This document shows, one piece after another, positions 32,569-40,066 of a DNA stretch of 48,208 nucleotides. The translations under genes and the position numbers were made by a program. Within the stretch, counting starts at the first letter, position 1. Each line of letters starts with the position of its first letter. The stretch comes from an uncultured Eggerthella sp. Lineage in GTDB: Bacteria > Actinomycetota > Coriobacteriia > Coriobacteriales > Eggerthellaceae. The notes under the pieces were generated by a model. That model was not told the DNA's origin, ran no database searches, and saw only the letters and a list, made by a program, of their open reading frames with translations. The stretch lies in NCBI GenBank assembly GCA_905203045.1, contig CAJKUH010000015.1:1-48208 (forward strand), given 5' to 3'.

Positions 32569-32580
32569 ATTATGCATAAT
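32569..32580. promoter_or_regulatory. Palindrome in the flavoenzyme/tetR intergenic region
   Basis: ATTATGCATAAT is a perfect 12-bp palindrome in the middle of the 369-base gap between two divergent genes, a plausible TetR operator. Upstream of tetR, TTGACC and TAAACT with a 19-base spacer are a weak promoter candidate. I see no gene in 32356-32724. Confidence 0.4.
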
Positions 32581-32724
32581 TTGCGCGATGGGCATTCATT
32601 CGCCGAGCATTAACCCGCATTGCGATGCGATAGTTTTTCGATTTACTACTCATTTTTATTGTTTTGACCCAAAATCCTACGAGAGCGCTAAACTAGCCAC
32701 GTACGAAAGGGAAAGGACTGCGAA

Positions 32725-33378
32725 ATGGGAACGCTCGACACAAAACTGTTGATCGCCGACGCCTTGGTGCAACTGTGCGAAGAACAGCCTTTGAAGAAAG
32801 TTTCCATCAGCGACATCGTTGAGCGCACGGGCAAGAACCGCAAGACGTTCTACTACCACTTCGAGGACAAGAACGCGCTTATTATTTGGAAGTTCCGCTA
32901 CGACCTAGGCATGGAACTGCAGAACCGTTTCCCCGAGAACATCTTGGTTTACAAGAAAGACGAAGAACCTTCGCTTTCGGCCTTTCCCTACTACATCACG
33001 CAGAAATCGGGCGTGCGCTCGCTTGACCATTCCAAGTTCTTCGATGCGTTCGCCATCGTGCTAGAGCGCAACCGCACGTTCTACATGCAGGCGTTTGCCG
33101 AAACCGGGCCTGCCGCATTGCGCACGTACCTGTACGACTTGTACCTACCCGCCCTGCGCAACGACATCACCATCATCCTTGCAAACCGCTACTTGCCCGA
33201 GGAAAACATCGATTTCCTGAGTGAGTTCTACACGTGCGCGTTTCTTTCCTACTTCACACACAAGTGCGAACAACCCGGCACCAAGCATCTGATAAGCAAT
33301 GCCGGCCCTTTTGCCAACATCATCCATAGCTCCATGGAGAGTGAGATCAAGGAGGCTCAACTTCGCCGCAACTTGTAG
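32725..33378 (+). CDS. TetR/AcrR family transcriptional regulator
   Basis: A 217-residue regulator. The N-terminal helix-turn-helix (about residues 8-55) has IADALVQLCEEQPLKKVSIS followed by DIVERTGKNRKTFYYHFEDK, a textbook TetR DNA-binding domain. The C-terminal ligand domain is helical and not closely like any family I can name; its aromatic-rich part (FFDAFAIVLERNRTFYMQAF) may line the pocket. GGGAAAGGA precedes the ATG. Being divergent to the Fe-S flavoenzyme gene, it most likely controls that gene and responds to the enzyme's substrate. This is an inference from position. Confidence 0.93.
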   Translation: MGTLDTKLLIADALVQLCEEQPLKKVSISDIVERTGKNRKTFYYHFEDKNALIIWKFRYDLGMELQNRFPENILVYKKDEEPSLSAFPYYITQKSGVRSLDHSKFFDAFAIVLERNRTFYMQAFAETGPAALRTYLYDLYLPALRNDITIILANRYLPEENIDFLSEFYTCAFLSYFTHKCEQPGTKHLISNAGPFANIIHSSMESEIKEAQLRRNL

Positions 33379-33380
33379 GC

Positions 33381-33572
33381 GTTTGGGGCAGGACCGCGTG
33401 CGCGACACGCTTCGCTTATCTCAGCGCGCTTTGACGCTAGGGAAGCAGCGGAATGATTCGACGCATGGTTCGCCTCGTCCCTAAACACTAGGTCGAATAC
33501 CTGGGGCTGCTTCTTTGAAGCGCCAAAGCTGCGCTGCGCTCAGAGTGTCGCGCACGCGGCCCTGCCCCAAAC
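33381..33572. repeat. 192-bp long imperfect palindrome
   Basis: Outer arms 33381-33408 and 33545-33572 pair over 28 bases with one mismatch (starting GTTTGGGGCAGG). Pairing continues inward with small bulges: CAGCGC-GCTTTG, GGAAGCAGC and ATTCGAC all find complements on the other side, so almost the whole segment folds into one hairpin centred near 33476. It starts two bases after the tetR stop. No clear target-site duplication flanks it. It could be a non-autonomous insertion element (MITE-like) or a large 3' structure of the tetR mRNA. The rest of the 33379-33712 gap holds a 3' fragment of an acyl-CoA dehydrogenase-like sequence and two terminators. Confidence 0.75.
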
Positions 33573-33578
33573 ACTTTC

Positions 33579-33605
33579 CACTCGTATTCGTTCATGATCG
33601 GGGGC
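33579..33605 (-). other. Short duplicate of the acyl-CoA dehydrogenase 3' end
   Basis: The minus strand encodes P-P-I-M-N-E-Y-E, nearly the same as the last residues P-L-I-M-K-E-Y-E of the intact gene ending at 33713. 16 of 17 bases of TCGTATTC(G/T)TTCATGAT agree. It abuts the right end of the long palindrome at 33572 and may be all that is left of a tandem paralogue. It is short, so chance cannot be ruled out. Confidence 0.3.
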
Positions 33606-33620
33606 GAAAAATAATACAGT

Positions 33621-33645
33621 AAGCGCGCCTGTGCGCGCTTCTTTT
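33621..33645 (+). terminator. Short hairpin with T-rich tail after tetR
   Basis: AAGCGCGC-CTGT-GCGCGCTT followed by CTTTTG. It may end tetR transcription. Confidence 0.5.
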
Positions 33646-33683
33646 GAATGGCATAGGTTGGCGTAGTGAGTCAGCGAGAGCAC

Positions 33684-33714
33684 GTACTTTGCTCGTAGAG
33701 CAAAGTACTTTTTT
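33684..33714 (+). terminator. Terminator at the tetR / acyl-CoA dehydrogenase junction
   Basis: An 11-bp perfect stem GTACTTTGCTC / GAGCAAAGTAC with a 3-base loop is followed by six T on the plus strand, overlapping the stop codon of the converging acyl-CoA dehydrogenase gene. It would stop plus-strand transcription from tetR; on the minus strand no T run follows. Confidence 0.8.
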
Positions 33715-34858
33715 ATTCGTATTCTTTCATGATGAGCGGCGCGGAGATGTACACCATGATCTGATCGGTGCCTTCGGCTATCTGGTTGCCGCGGCAATCT
33801 TGCCAGATGGTGCTGACGCGGGCACTTTCGGTGTAACCCAAACCGCCCAAAATCTGCATAGCATCGCTTGCCACCTGCGTTGCGGTTTTGGGCACGTAAC
33901 GCTTCATCAGCGCAACTGCCAGGCGCTTGTCGGGCTGGTCGTTCTCAATAGCCCATGCAGCTTGGTACAGCATGGAGCGCATGGTGCGCAGGGACACTTC
34001 CATATCGGTAAGCATCTGCTCTACCTGCTGGAACTGTCCGATGGAAACACCAAACGCTTTGCGCACGCGGGCATTCGCCACCGCGTCTTCCATGGCAGCC
34101 TGTGCCATGCCCAACGAAGCTGCACAGGTAAACACGCGGCCAAATTCCAACAATTTGAACAGGCGACGAAACCCGCCTTCGTTGCCGCGCAAGCGATACT
34201 CGGGCTTCAGCTCCACTTCATCGAAGGAAACAGACGCGAATGGCACCATCGACTGACCGATTTTGTTGATGGGAACGGCACGAATGCCCGGCAAGTTATG
34301 GGGAATAAGCCAAAACGTCAGCGGCGGATAGTCGTCCGAACCAGGATTGTCCTTGTCGATGGCAGCAACCAGGATGCTTGGCGAGTACTCGCCGTTGTTC
34401 ACATACGTCTTTTTCCCATTCAGGACAAGACGGCCATCGCGCGTTTCAACCGAGGTGGTCATGCTCATGGTGTCGGAGCCGGCATTGGGCTCGGAAACCC
34501 CCAGGGAAAACATCAGGCGCCCGGTCTGACGATAATCGTCAAGAACCTTGGTGAACACTGCCTCTTCGGCAAAATCACCCATAATCTGCAGGTTGAACAG
34601 GTCGTTCTGGAACGGAAGGGCGGCACCGGCGCAACGGCACAGCTCTTCCAGAATCAGCGTCTGAGACATAATGCCCATGCCACGGGGGCTTTGATCGGCA
34701 AAAGCGAAATAGCGGTCAACAAAGCCCTTCACCACATCGTCAGGCAAGCCTTGGTCCTTGCGCCATTGGAAAACCCGTTCTGGGGTAAACACCGATTCAC
34801 CGAATTCGCGAAACGTTGCGATGATGTTCTTCTGGCTTTCGGACAAGGCAAAGTCCAC
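33713..34858 (-). CDS. Acyl-CoA dehydrogenase (CaiA-like)
   Basis: FAD enzyme that oxidises acyl-CoA or, in anaerobes with an electron donor, reduces enoyl-CoA. 381 residues. N-terminal helical domain, then the flavin strand LMFSLGVSEPNAGSDTMSM, the middle beta domain (LVLNGKKTYVNNGEYSPSIL), and the C-terminal helices with RKAFGVSIGQFQQVEQMLTD and AMQILGGLGYTESARV. The catalytic Glu of the medium-chain type is at 362 (IAEGTDQIM). The sequence reminds me of CaiA (crotonobetainyl-CoA reductase) and related reductases, but no ETF genes are nearby. GTG start at 34858 with AGGAGGG. It is a single-gene unit; promoter and nothing else are expected in 34859-35033. Confidence 0.93.
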   Translation of the reverse strand: MDFALSESQKNIIATFREFGESVFTPERVFQWRKDQGLPDDVVKGFVDRYFAFADQSPRGMGIMSQTLILEELCRCAGAALPFQNDLFNLQIMGDFAEEAVFTKVLDDYRQTGRLMFSLGVSEPNAGSDTMSMTTSVETRDGRLVLNGKKTYVNNGEYSPSILVAAIDKDNPGSDDYPPLTFWLIPHNLPGIRAVPINKIGQSMVPFASVSFDEVELKPEYRLRGNEGGFRRLFKLLEFGRVFTCAASLGMAQAAMEDAVANARVRKAFGVSIGQFQQVEQMLTDMEVSLRTMRSMLYQAAWAIENDQPDKRLAVALMKRYVPKTATQVASDAMQILGGLGYTESARVSTIWQDCRGNQIAEGTDQIMVYISAPLIMKEYE

Positions 34859-35033
34859 GGCGCACCCTCCTATGCGTTTTCAAGTCTCTTCGAAGAGGAT
34901 ACGGCGCCAAAGCGCAGCAACCTATTCCCAAGTTTTCAGAAATGTACCCATAAATGCATACTTTGAGTATAAGATTGCCGGTCGAATGGCCGCAAAGCGC
35001 TCTTTCTACCCAACAAATACCCGTTTTTATTGA

Positions 35034-35067
35034 AAAAAAAAAGGAAGAACCCCGAAGGGTTCTTCCT
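35034..35067 (-). terminator. Terminator of the crotonase gene
   Basis: Minus strand: GGAAGAACCC-TTCG-GGGTTCTTCC followed by ten T. It lies 22 bases after the stop. Confidence 0.95.
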
Positions 35068-35088
35068 CATGCGGGCATCAAAAGAAGA

Positions 35089-35877
35089 CTAGCGGCCCTT
35101 CCATACCGGTTCACGCTTTTCGGCGAATGCCGTGGCGCCTTCTATCTTGTCCTCGCTGTTCTGGGTTATCGCTTCGTACTTTTCCAGAATCTCCCAGCCC
35201 TTTGAGGGGTAGATGATGCTTTCGCCCATGGTTTCGTAGGCGGTTCGTTTCGTGTACTCAATGGAAAGCGGCGCACCTTTGCAGATGAGTTTTGCCAGAC
35301 CAATGGCAGTATCAAGGACATTCTCGGGTTCAACAACGCGGTTCACCAGGAAGCAATCGAGCGCTTTCTGGGCCGAAAACGGCTCGCAGGTAAGCATCAG
35401 CTCCATTGCGGCTTTCTGCGGCACCATCTGCATGATGCGCATCAGCAATCCACCGCCCGCAGCGGTAAGCCCACGACGCGGTTCAGGAAGCGAAAACGTG
35501 GATTCAGTTGAACATACCGCCAAATCGCACGCCATAACCACTTCCATACCGCCGCCCAGAACGCGCCCTTGGCATGCCGCGATAAGCGGCTTGGAAATGT
35601 AGCGTTTCGTCATGCCGCAAAAGCCGGTTTTCTCATATCCTGCAGGTGCATGGTAGGTTCCTGCAGCAATTTCCTTCAAGTCGCTGCCGGCGCAGAAACA
35701 ATCGCCCACGTTGGTCATAATGCAGCATCGCAGCGAATCGGTTTCTTCCAGGTGATCGAAAGCCCAACACAGCTCCTGCCACATTTCGCTGTTCATGGCA
35801 TTTTTCGCTTCGGGCCTGTTCAACGTGATGATGTAGATACCCTCACGTTCTTCGGTTTTGATGGTGTTGTACGGCAT
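35089..35877 (-). CDS. Enoyl-CoA hydratase/isomerase (crotonase family, CaiD-like)
   Basis: A 262-residue crotonase-fold enzyme that hydrates or isomerises enoyl-CoA. The CoA-binding start IYIITLNRPEAKNAMNSEMW, the first oxyanion segment CFCAGSDLKEIAAG and the second GRVLGGGMEVVMACDLAV are present. Both catalytic glutamates are there: Glu in GGGMEVV and Glu in SLPEPRRGL, so hydratase activity is possible. AGGAGGG lies right before the ATG at 35877. It stands between the acyl-CoA dehydrogenase and the FMN reductase gene, with its own terminator. CaiD (carnitinyl-CoA dehydratase) is the nearest familiar comparison. Confidence 0.93.
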   Translation of the reverse strand: MPYNTIKTEEREGIYIITLNRPEAKNAMNSEMWQELCWAFDHLEETDSLRCCIMTNVGDCFCAGSDLKEIAAGTYHAPAGYEKTGFCGMTKRYISKPLIAACQGRVLGGGMEVVMACDLAVCSTESTFSLPEPRRGLTAAGGGLLMRIMQMVPQKAAMELMLTCEPFSAQKALDCFLVNRVVEPENVLDTAIGLAKLICKGAPLSIEYTKRTAYETMGESIIYPSKGWEILEKYEAITQNSEDKIEGATAFAEKREPVWKGR

Positions 35878-35975
35878 AGTCCCTCCTAAGCTCGCACGAA
35901 TGAATAATCCCCTGCTGCAAGATTACCGCATTCACCTGCCCAAAAAGCTGAAAAGCATCACACCGGATACATGCA

Positions 35976-36007
35976 AACCCATGCATTGCACACATGGGTT
36001 GTGCAAT
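35976..36007. other. Two overlapping, mutually exclusive hairpins upstream of the FMN reductase gene
   Basis: AACCCATG (35976-35983) pairs with CATGGGTT (35993-36000); alternatively ATTGCACA (35985-35992) pairs with TGTGCAAT (36000-36007). Each excludes the other. They lie in the 339-base gap 35878-36216, which has no gene that I can support. Confidence 0.5.
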
Positions 36008-36216
36008 ACGCCGATGCCGCACATGCTTTTTCGAATAAATCAGAATCCCCTTTTACAACGGTTCTTTATAAGACGCCAGTGCAACCAGAAAACAACCCGC
36101 TGCAGCGAAAGCCATACAGTTCTAGCACGCCGTCAGCCTCACTCGCCCTGTTCTTGGCGTGACGCAGCTCATCACCCGATACAATGGATGTGTTGCCCGA
36201 GGAAAGAGGTGCTTTG

Positions 36217-36831
36217 ATGAAAATAATCGCTATCAACGGAAGCCATCGCGCTGGCCAGAACACGGCGTATCTTCTGAACCTTGCGCTTGAAGAAGCGAAG
36301 GCGAAAGGAGCCGAAACCGAGCTGATTGAGCTTTCGGAGCTCGACATCGAATACTGCAACGGCTGCAATCGCTGTTTGGGAAAGCCGGCCTGCGCCATAT
36401 CCGACGACATGGACGAGCTGAAGGAAAAGATGCTCGAAGCCGATGGCATCATCTTGGGGTCGCCTGACTACTTCGGCAACGTTACCGCCCGCACCAAGTG
36501 CTTCATCGATCGCACGCGCCCGCTTCACATGGTGGAAAACCAACTGAAAGGCAAGGTGGGAGGCTTCCTTACCATGGCAGGCCTAGACAATTGCGGCGCA
36601 GAAGCTACCAACCACGTGCTGGAGAACTTCTTCACTACCCATGAAATGCTGGTTGTGCACCCGCGCCCTACTGGACCGGTAATCGGCTCGGGTATTACCG
36701 GGTCGCTTATGGCAGGAATGAAAGACGGCAAGCCGCGCTGGCGCCGCAGCGTTGAGGAAGACCCCATTGCCGTGCCCATGGCAAAACAGCTCGGGCGTGA
36801 CATGGCAGACTTGATCGAGCGGTTGAAGTAG
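36217..36831 (+). CDS. Flavodoxin-fold NAD(P)H-dependent FMN reductase with Cys motif
   Basis: A 204-residue flavodoxin-like flavoprotein of the NADPH-dependent FMN reductase / iron-sulfur flavoprotein group. The phosphate-binding loop is INGSHRAGQNTAYLLNLAL. The Cys cluster YCNGCNRCLGKPAC at residues 49-61 has the C-2x-C-2x-C-4/5x-C pattern of this group and may bind an Fe-S cluster or act in redox chemistry. GSPDYFGNVTARTKCFIDR is the typical second flavin contact. The ATG at 36217 has GAAAGAGG; an in-frame ATG 11 codons upstream has none. It may deliver electrons to the reductases of this region, but this is a guess. Confidence 0.88.
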   Translation: MKIIAINGSHRAGQNTAYLLNLALEEAKAKGAETELIELSELDIEYCNGCNRCLGKPACAISDDMDELKEKMLEADGIILGSPDYFGNVTARTKCFIDRTRPLHMVENQLKGKVGGFLTMAGLDNCGAEATNHVLENFFTTHEMLVVHPRPTGPVIGSGITGSLMAGMKDGKPRWRRSVEEDPIAVPMAKQLGRDMADLIERLK

Positions 36832-36904
36832 TCCATTTGCTTCAGCCTTTGGGCAGGCGATACCCATCCCGCTCAAAGAGCCTTTTGCGTAAAGTGTCAT
36901 ACAG

Positions 36905-36933
36905 CCCCGATAGCTGCCCTCCAGCTATCGGGG
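36905..36933 (+). terminator. Hairpin after the FMN reductase gene
   Basis: CCCCGATAGCTG pairs perfectly with CAGCTATCGGGG around a 5-base loop. No T run follows, so it may be a weak or factor-dependent terminator. Confidence 0.5.
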
Positions 36934-36936
36934 CCA

Positions 36937-36967
36937 CAAAAAAAAGAAAGCCGCACATGCGGCTTTC
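36937..36967 (-). terminator. Terminator of the alpha/beta hydrolase gene
   Basis: Minus strand: GAAAGCCGCA / TGCGGCTTTC followed by nine T. Confidence 0.93.
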
Positions 36968-36979
36968 TTCGTATCCGAG

Positions 36980-37663
36980 TTAAAACTCTTTCAAGAACTT
37001 GTCCACGGCTTCGTTGAACGCATCCGGATTGTCATACGCGATGAAGTGGTCACCCTGCACGAACACCAATTCGGCATTCGGCAAGCTGCGGTAAATGAGC
37101 TGCGTATGAGCGCCTTCGATCAAATCCTCCGTACCCACGATAACCAGCGTAGGAGCCTCTACCTTGGAAAGCTCCTTCGGGTCGATGGAAGGCTGCTCGG
37201 CCATCAGACGCAAATTCTCGTAGCGCTGCATGTCTTCAGGGCTTTCGTCCTTGCGCTGCTCGGCCTCCTTCGCCTTAACCTTGATCCTGGTACGAACCGG
37301 CTCGATAACGCCTTCAGGATCGAGGTTCGCGCCATTCAGGATAAGCTTGTTCACACGCTCGGGGCACTTCAAAGCAAAGATCAGCGCCGTGATGCCGCCA
37401 TCGGAAAAGCCCAGGATGTTAGCGCGGAAAATGCCGTGCTCATCCATGAAATCTTCCAAGTCCTTGGCAAATTGCTCGAACGTGAACGGAGCGGTGCCAC
37501 GGGGCGATTCGCCCTGACCACGCGTATCAATGGCGATAACGCGGTACTCCTTCGAAAAATAATCGAGCTGATGCCTGAAACAGCTGCTGTCCTCGCCGTT
37601 GCCATGTAGCAGAATCAGCGGATAGCCTTCGCCCTGTTCGCGGTAATTAAGCTTGATATCCAT
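36980..37663 (-). CDS. Alpha/beta hydrolase
   Basis: A 227-residue cytoplasmic alpha/beta hydrolase. The oxyanion HGNG at 20-23, the nucleophile elbow GFSDGG with Ser87, the acid Asp180 in VGTEDLIEG and His206 in VQGDHFIAYDNP form a complete catalytic triad. A helical lid (about 118-160, rich in Lys and Glu) covers the site. It resembles esterases, C-C hydrolases and proline iminopeptidase-like enzymes; the substrate cannot be told. AAGGAG lies 7 bases before the ATG. It is a single-gene unit between the FMN reductase and the MFS pump; the gap 37664-37881 shows no gene. Confidence 0.92.
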   Translation of the reverse strand: MDIKLNYREQGEGYPLILLHGNGEDSSCFRHQLDYFSKEYRVIAIDTRGQGESPRGTAPFTFEQFAKDLEDFMDEHGIFRANILGFSDGGITALIFALKCPERVNKLILNGANLDPEGVIEPVRTRIKVKAKEAEQRKDESPEDMQRYENLRLMAEQPSIDPKELSKVEAPTLVIVGTEDLIEGAHTQLIYRSLPNAELVFVQGDHFIAYDNPDAFNEAVDKFLKEF

Positions 37664-37881
37664 AGACCCACTCCTTATGAAAACCTCTTAAACGGGCACG
37701 CGCGCAGCGCCAAGCCCCGAAGAGTAATCCCCTTTTTGAACATAATAACGGGTTAGCAAGAGAAAACTGCGAACAGATGGCAAAGGGAGGGCGCAACCCT
37801 GCGAAAACCCATGACATGCGCCGTTTCCCCTTGCCGGCAGAAATGAATGGCCGCTCCGCTGAACGTCATACGTACTGCGGT

Positions 37882-39441
37882 CTATTTAGAAGCGCCCTGT
37901 TCGCGAAGGGAATCAGCCAAGGGCGTTTCCTTCAGTGCCATCATGCACAGTCCCGCGCCAATGATAAGGGGAACCATCAGCAGGAACACCGGCATCAGCG
38001 CATCGTTGTAGGCAACCGCAACCGCATGCTGCAAGGTATCGGGCAGCATATGCACCAGGGCGGGAGTCAGGGAATTCACATCAAAGCCCAGGGCATCAAC
38101 TCCGCCCAGCGGAGCAAGCTTTTCGGCCAGCTGTCCGGTAAGGTTCGCCGTGAAGATAGCACCTGCCACCGAAGCACCCAGCGTGGTGCCGATTTCGCGG
38201 AAGAAGTTCGTAGCGCTGGTGGCAACGCCCACCATGGCAGCCGGAAACTCGTTCTGCACGATAAGCACCAGCACTTCGAAGCTCAGGCCCATGCCGAAGC
38301 CCATAACGGAAAGGTAAATGCCGGCGAATACTACCGAGGTGTCGGCCGTCAGCGTGGCGATGAACAGCGTACCCACCGTGGCAATGACGAAGCTCACCGC
38401 CATAAGTTTCTTGTAGCGCCCGCTTTTGCTGATCAGCACACCCGAAATAAGCGATGCCACCAGGTAGGCAATGCTCATTGGCACTTCCATATAGCCCGCC
38501 GCCGTAGCGCTCATACCATGGGCAATCTGGAAGTAGGTAGGCAAATACGACATAGCGGCCATGGTGGCGAACAGAACGATGAAACCGCCTACTGTGGTAA
38601 GCACGAAATTGCGGTTCTTGAACAGGAACAACGGCATAAGCGCATGCTTCGAACGATTCTCTGCTACAGCGAACAATACCGCAAGCACAACCGTCGCCAC
38701 AATAAGGGCGATGATCACCGGGCTGTCCCATGCATATTCAACCCCACCCCAGGAAGTTGCCAGCGTAAGTGTGCACACTGCTGCCGCAATGAACGTCATG
38801 CCCCAGAAGTCAAAGTTCTTCAGCGATTCGCGCTTGCGATAGGCCGGCAGCAGCACCACGGACACGGCAATGGCCACAATGGAAAGCGGGATGTTGATCC
38901 AGAACGCCCAGCGCCAACTTACCAGGTCGGTGAACACTCCACCCAAGAGCGGGCCTACCAGCATGGGCAGCGCCCAGCCGATGCCCATGACGTTCAGGTA
39001 CAGTGCGCGTTTGCGGGCAGGAACGATATCGGCAACGATGGCCTGCGACAGCACCATCGAGCCGCCTCCGCCCAAACCGGCCACAGCGCGCCCGGCAATA
39101 AGCAAGCCCATGTCGGTTGCCGCACCACACATAATCGAACCAACCAAGAACAATACCTGCGACAAGATGAACAGCCCTTTTCGGCCAATCATATCGCCCA
39201 CTTTGCCATAAACGGGCATGGTGATGGTACTCGCCAAAACATATGCGGTAGTTACCCACAGAAGATGGCTCATACCACCTAGCTCGCCCACAATGGTGGG
39301 CAGCGCCGTGGAAACGATGGTTTGGTCAAGCGAACCGATAACCATCGCAATCATCAAGGCAACGAACACGGCAACCACGGTGCTCTGGGAAGGCTCGTGC
39401 GCCAAAACGGAGCCCCGAGGTTTTACCTCCGCGTTAGCCAT
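37882..39441 (-). CDS. MFS drug:H+ antiporter, DHA2 (EmrB/QacA) type
   Basis: Proton-driven efflux pump of the inner membrane with 14 predicted helices, 519 residues. Family motifs: SLDQTIVSTALPTIVGELGG (motif D1 in TM1), GKVGDMIGRKGLF (motif A), GRAVAGLGGGGSMVLSQAIV (TM4 region) and GPLLGGVFTDLVSWRWAFWI (motif C/TM5). Its ATG at 39441 overlaps the TGA of the MarR gene (TGATG), so both are translated together and the pump is under MarR control. A decayed copy of its last helix is found at 2816-2970. Substrates may be antimicrobial aromatic compounds, as in other MarR-pump pairs. Confidence 0.95.
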   Translation of the reverse strand: MANAEVKPRGSVLAHEPSQSTVVAVFVALMIAMVIGSLDQTIVSTALPTIVGELGGMSHLLWVTTAYVLASTITMPVYGKVGDMIGRKGLFILSQVLFLVGSIMCGAATDMGLLIAGRAVAGLGGGGSMVLSQAIVADIVPARKRALYLNVMGIGWALPMLVGPLLGGVFTDLVSWRWAFWINIPLSIVAIAVSVVLLPAYRKRESLKNFDFWGMTFIAAAVCTLTLATSWGGVEYAWDSPVIIALIVATVVLAVLFAVAENRSKHALMPLFLFKNRNFVLTTVGGFIVLFATMAAMSYLPTYFQIAHGMSATAAGYMEVPMSIAYLVASLISGVLISKSGRYKKLMAVSFVIATVGTLFIATLTADTSVVFAGIYLSVMGFGMGLSFEVLVLIVQNEFPAAMVGVATSATNFFREIGTTLGASVAGAIFTANLTGQLAEKLAPLGGVDALGFDVNSLTPALVHMLPDTLQHAVAVAYNDALMPVFLLMVPLIIGAGLCMMALKETPLADSLREQGASK

Positions 39442-39932
39442 CACTGCTCACCTCCCTTGCTGCAGGAGGATCCCTCTTCATTCAACAGCCCAATTCCCTC
39501 TTCAAAGCGCGAAACAAGACGCGCTAAGGTTTTCAACGCGGCACCCATCTCTTCTTCCGAAACGCTTTCCGCTGCAAACGAGTACAGCCATTGCTCATCA
39601 CGGCAAATGGCCTGGTACTTTGCCATTCCTGCTTCGGTAAGCACATGCAATTTACTCCTGCCGTCATGCGAGTTTGGTTTGGTTTCAACCAAGCCGCGCC
39701 TCACATATGACACAACAAGGGAGTTCACCGTTTGCTTGGGCATATGGGTTATCTCACAAAGCTGCTTTTGTGTAACGCCTTCGGGCCGCTCCCCTATTTC
39801 TTCCAGCACCCACATACCGAAATACGACTCGCCGTTGCGCCTTGCCAAATCGGAGTAGTTCTTGTCGAACTGACACAGCAGGGGCACAAACGAATCAGCC
39901 ATCCGAATGCCCCGCTCAGTTCCGTTTGTCAT
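39441..39932 (-). CDS. MarR family transcriptional repressor
   Basis: A 163-residue winged-helix dimer. The recognition helix region is KQLCEITHMPKQTVNSLVVS followed by the wing YVRRGLVETKPNSHDGRSKL, with the conserved Asp-Gly-Arg-Ser of MarR proteins. The ATG at 39932 follows GAAAGGAA; the open frame upstream covers the operator region and is not coding. First gene of a two-gene operon with the DHA2 pump. Two matching palindromes at 39943-40000 overlap the promoter and are good operator candidates, so self-repression released by a pump substrate is likely. Confidence 0.95.
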   Translation of the reverse strand: MTNGTERGIRMADSFVPLLCQFDKNYSDLARRNGESYFGMWVLEEIGERPEGVTQKQLCEITHMPKQTVNSLVVSYVRRGLVETKPNSHDGRSKLHVLTEAGMAKYQAICRDEQWLYSFAAESVSEEEMGAALKTLARLVSRFEEGIGLLNEEGSSCSKGGEQ

Positions 39933-39942
39933 ACCATTCCTT

Positions 39943-40000
39943 TCATCCGAGTACGGACTAATTTCAGGAGCATAGTATAGTCTAGTCCGAGTGCAGACTA
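39943..40000 (-). promoter_or_regulatory. MarR-pump operon promoter with two MarR boxes
   Basis: On the minus strand TAGTCTGCACTCGGACTA (39983-40000) and TAGTCCGTACTCGGATGA (39943-39960) agree at 15 of 18 positions, are both near-palindromic, and are exactly 40 bp apart. The -10 TATACT lies between them; the first box covers the -35 to -10 spacer, the second the transcribed start. This is a typical layout for repression by a MarR dimer at each box. Confidence 0.8.
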
Positions 40001-40010
40001 AATTTTCTCC

Positions 40011-40041
40011 ATAAAGAAAGGCCACCCGAAGGTGACCTTTC
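40011..40041 (-). terminator. Terminator of the CoA-transferase gene
   Basis: Minus strand: GAAAGGTCACC-TTCG-GGTGGCCTTTC (one U-G pair) followed by TTTAT, 25 bases after the stop. Confidence 0.85.
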
Positions 40042-40066
40042 CGAAAAGATGCAAATGCTATGCAGC

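Noticed and set aside
37777..39282. A 501-codon His/Arg-rich frame on the plus strand
   Set aside because: Antisense to the MFS pump; the His/Gln-rich make-up is what reversed membrane-protein codons give.
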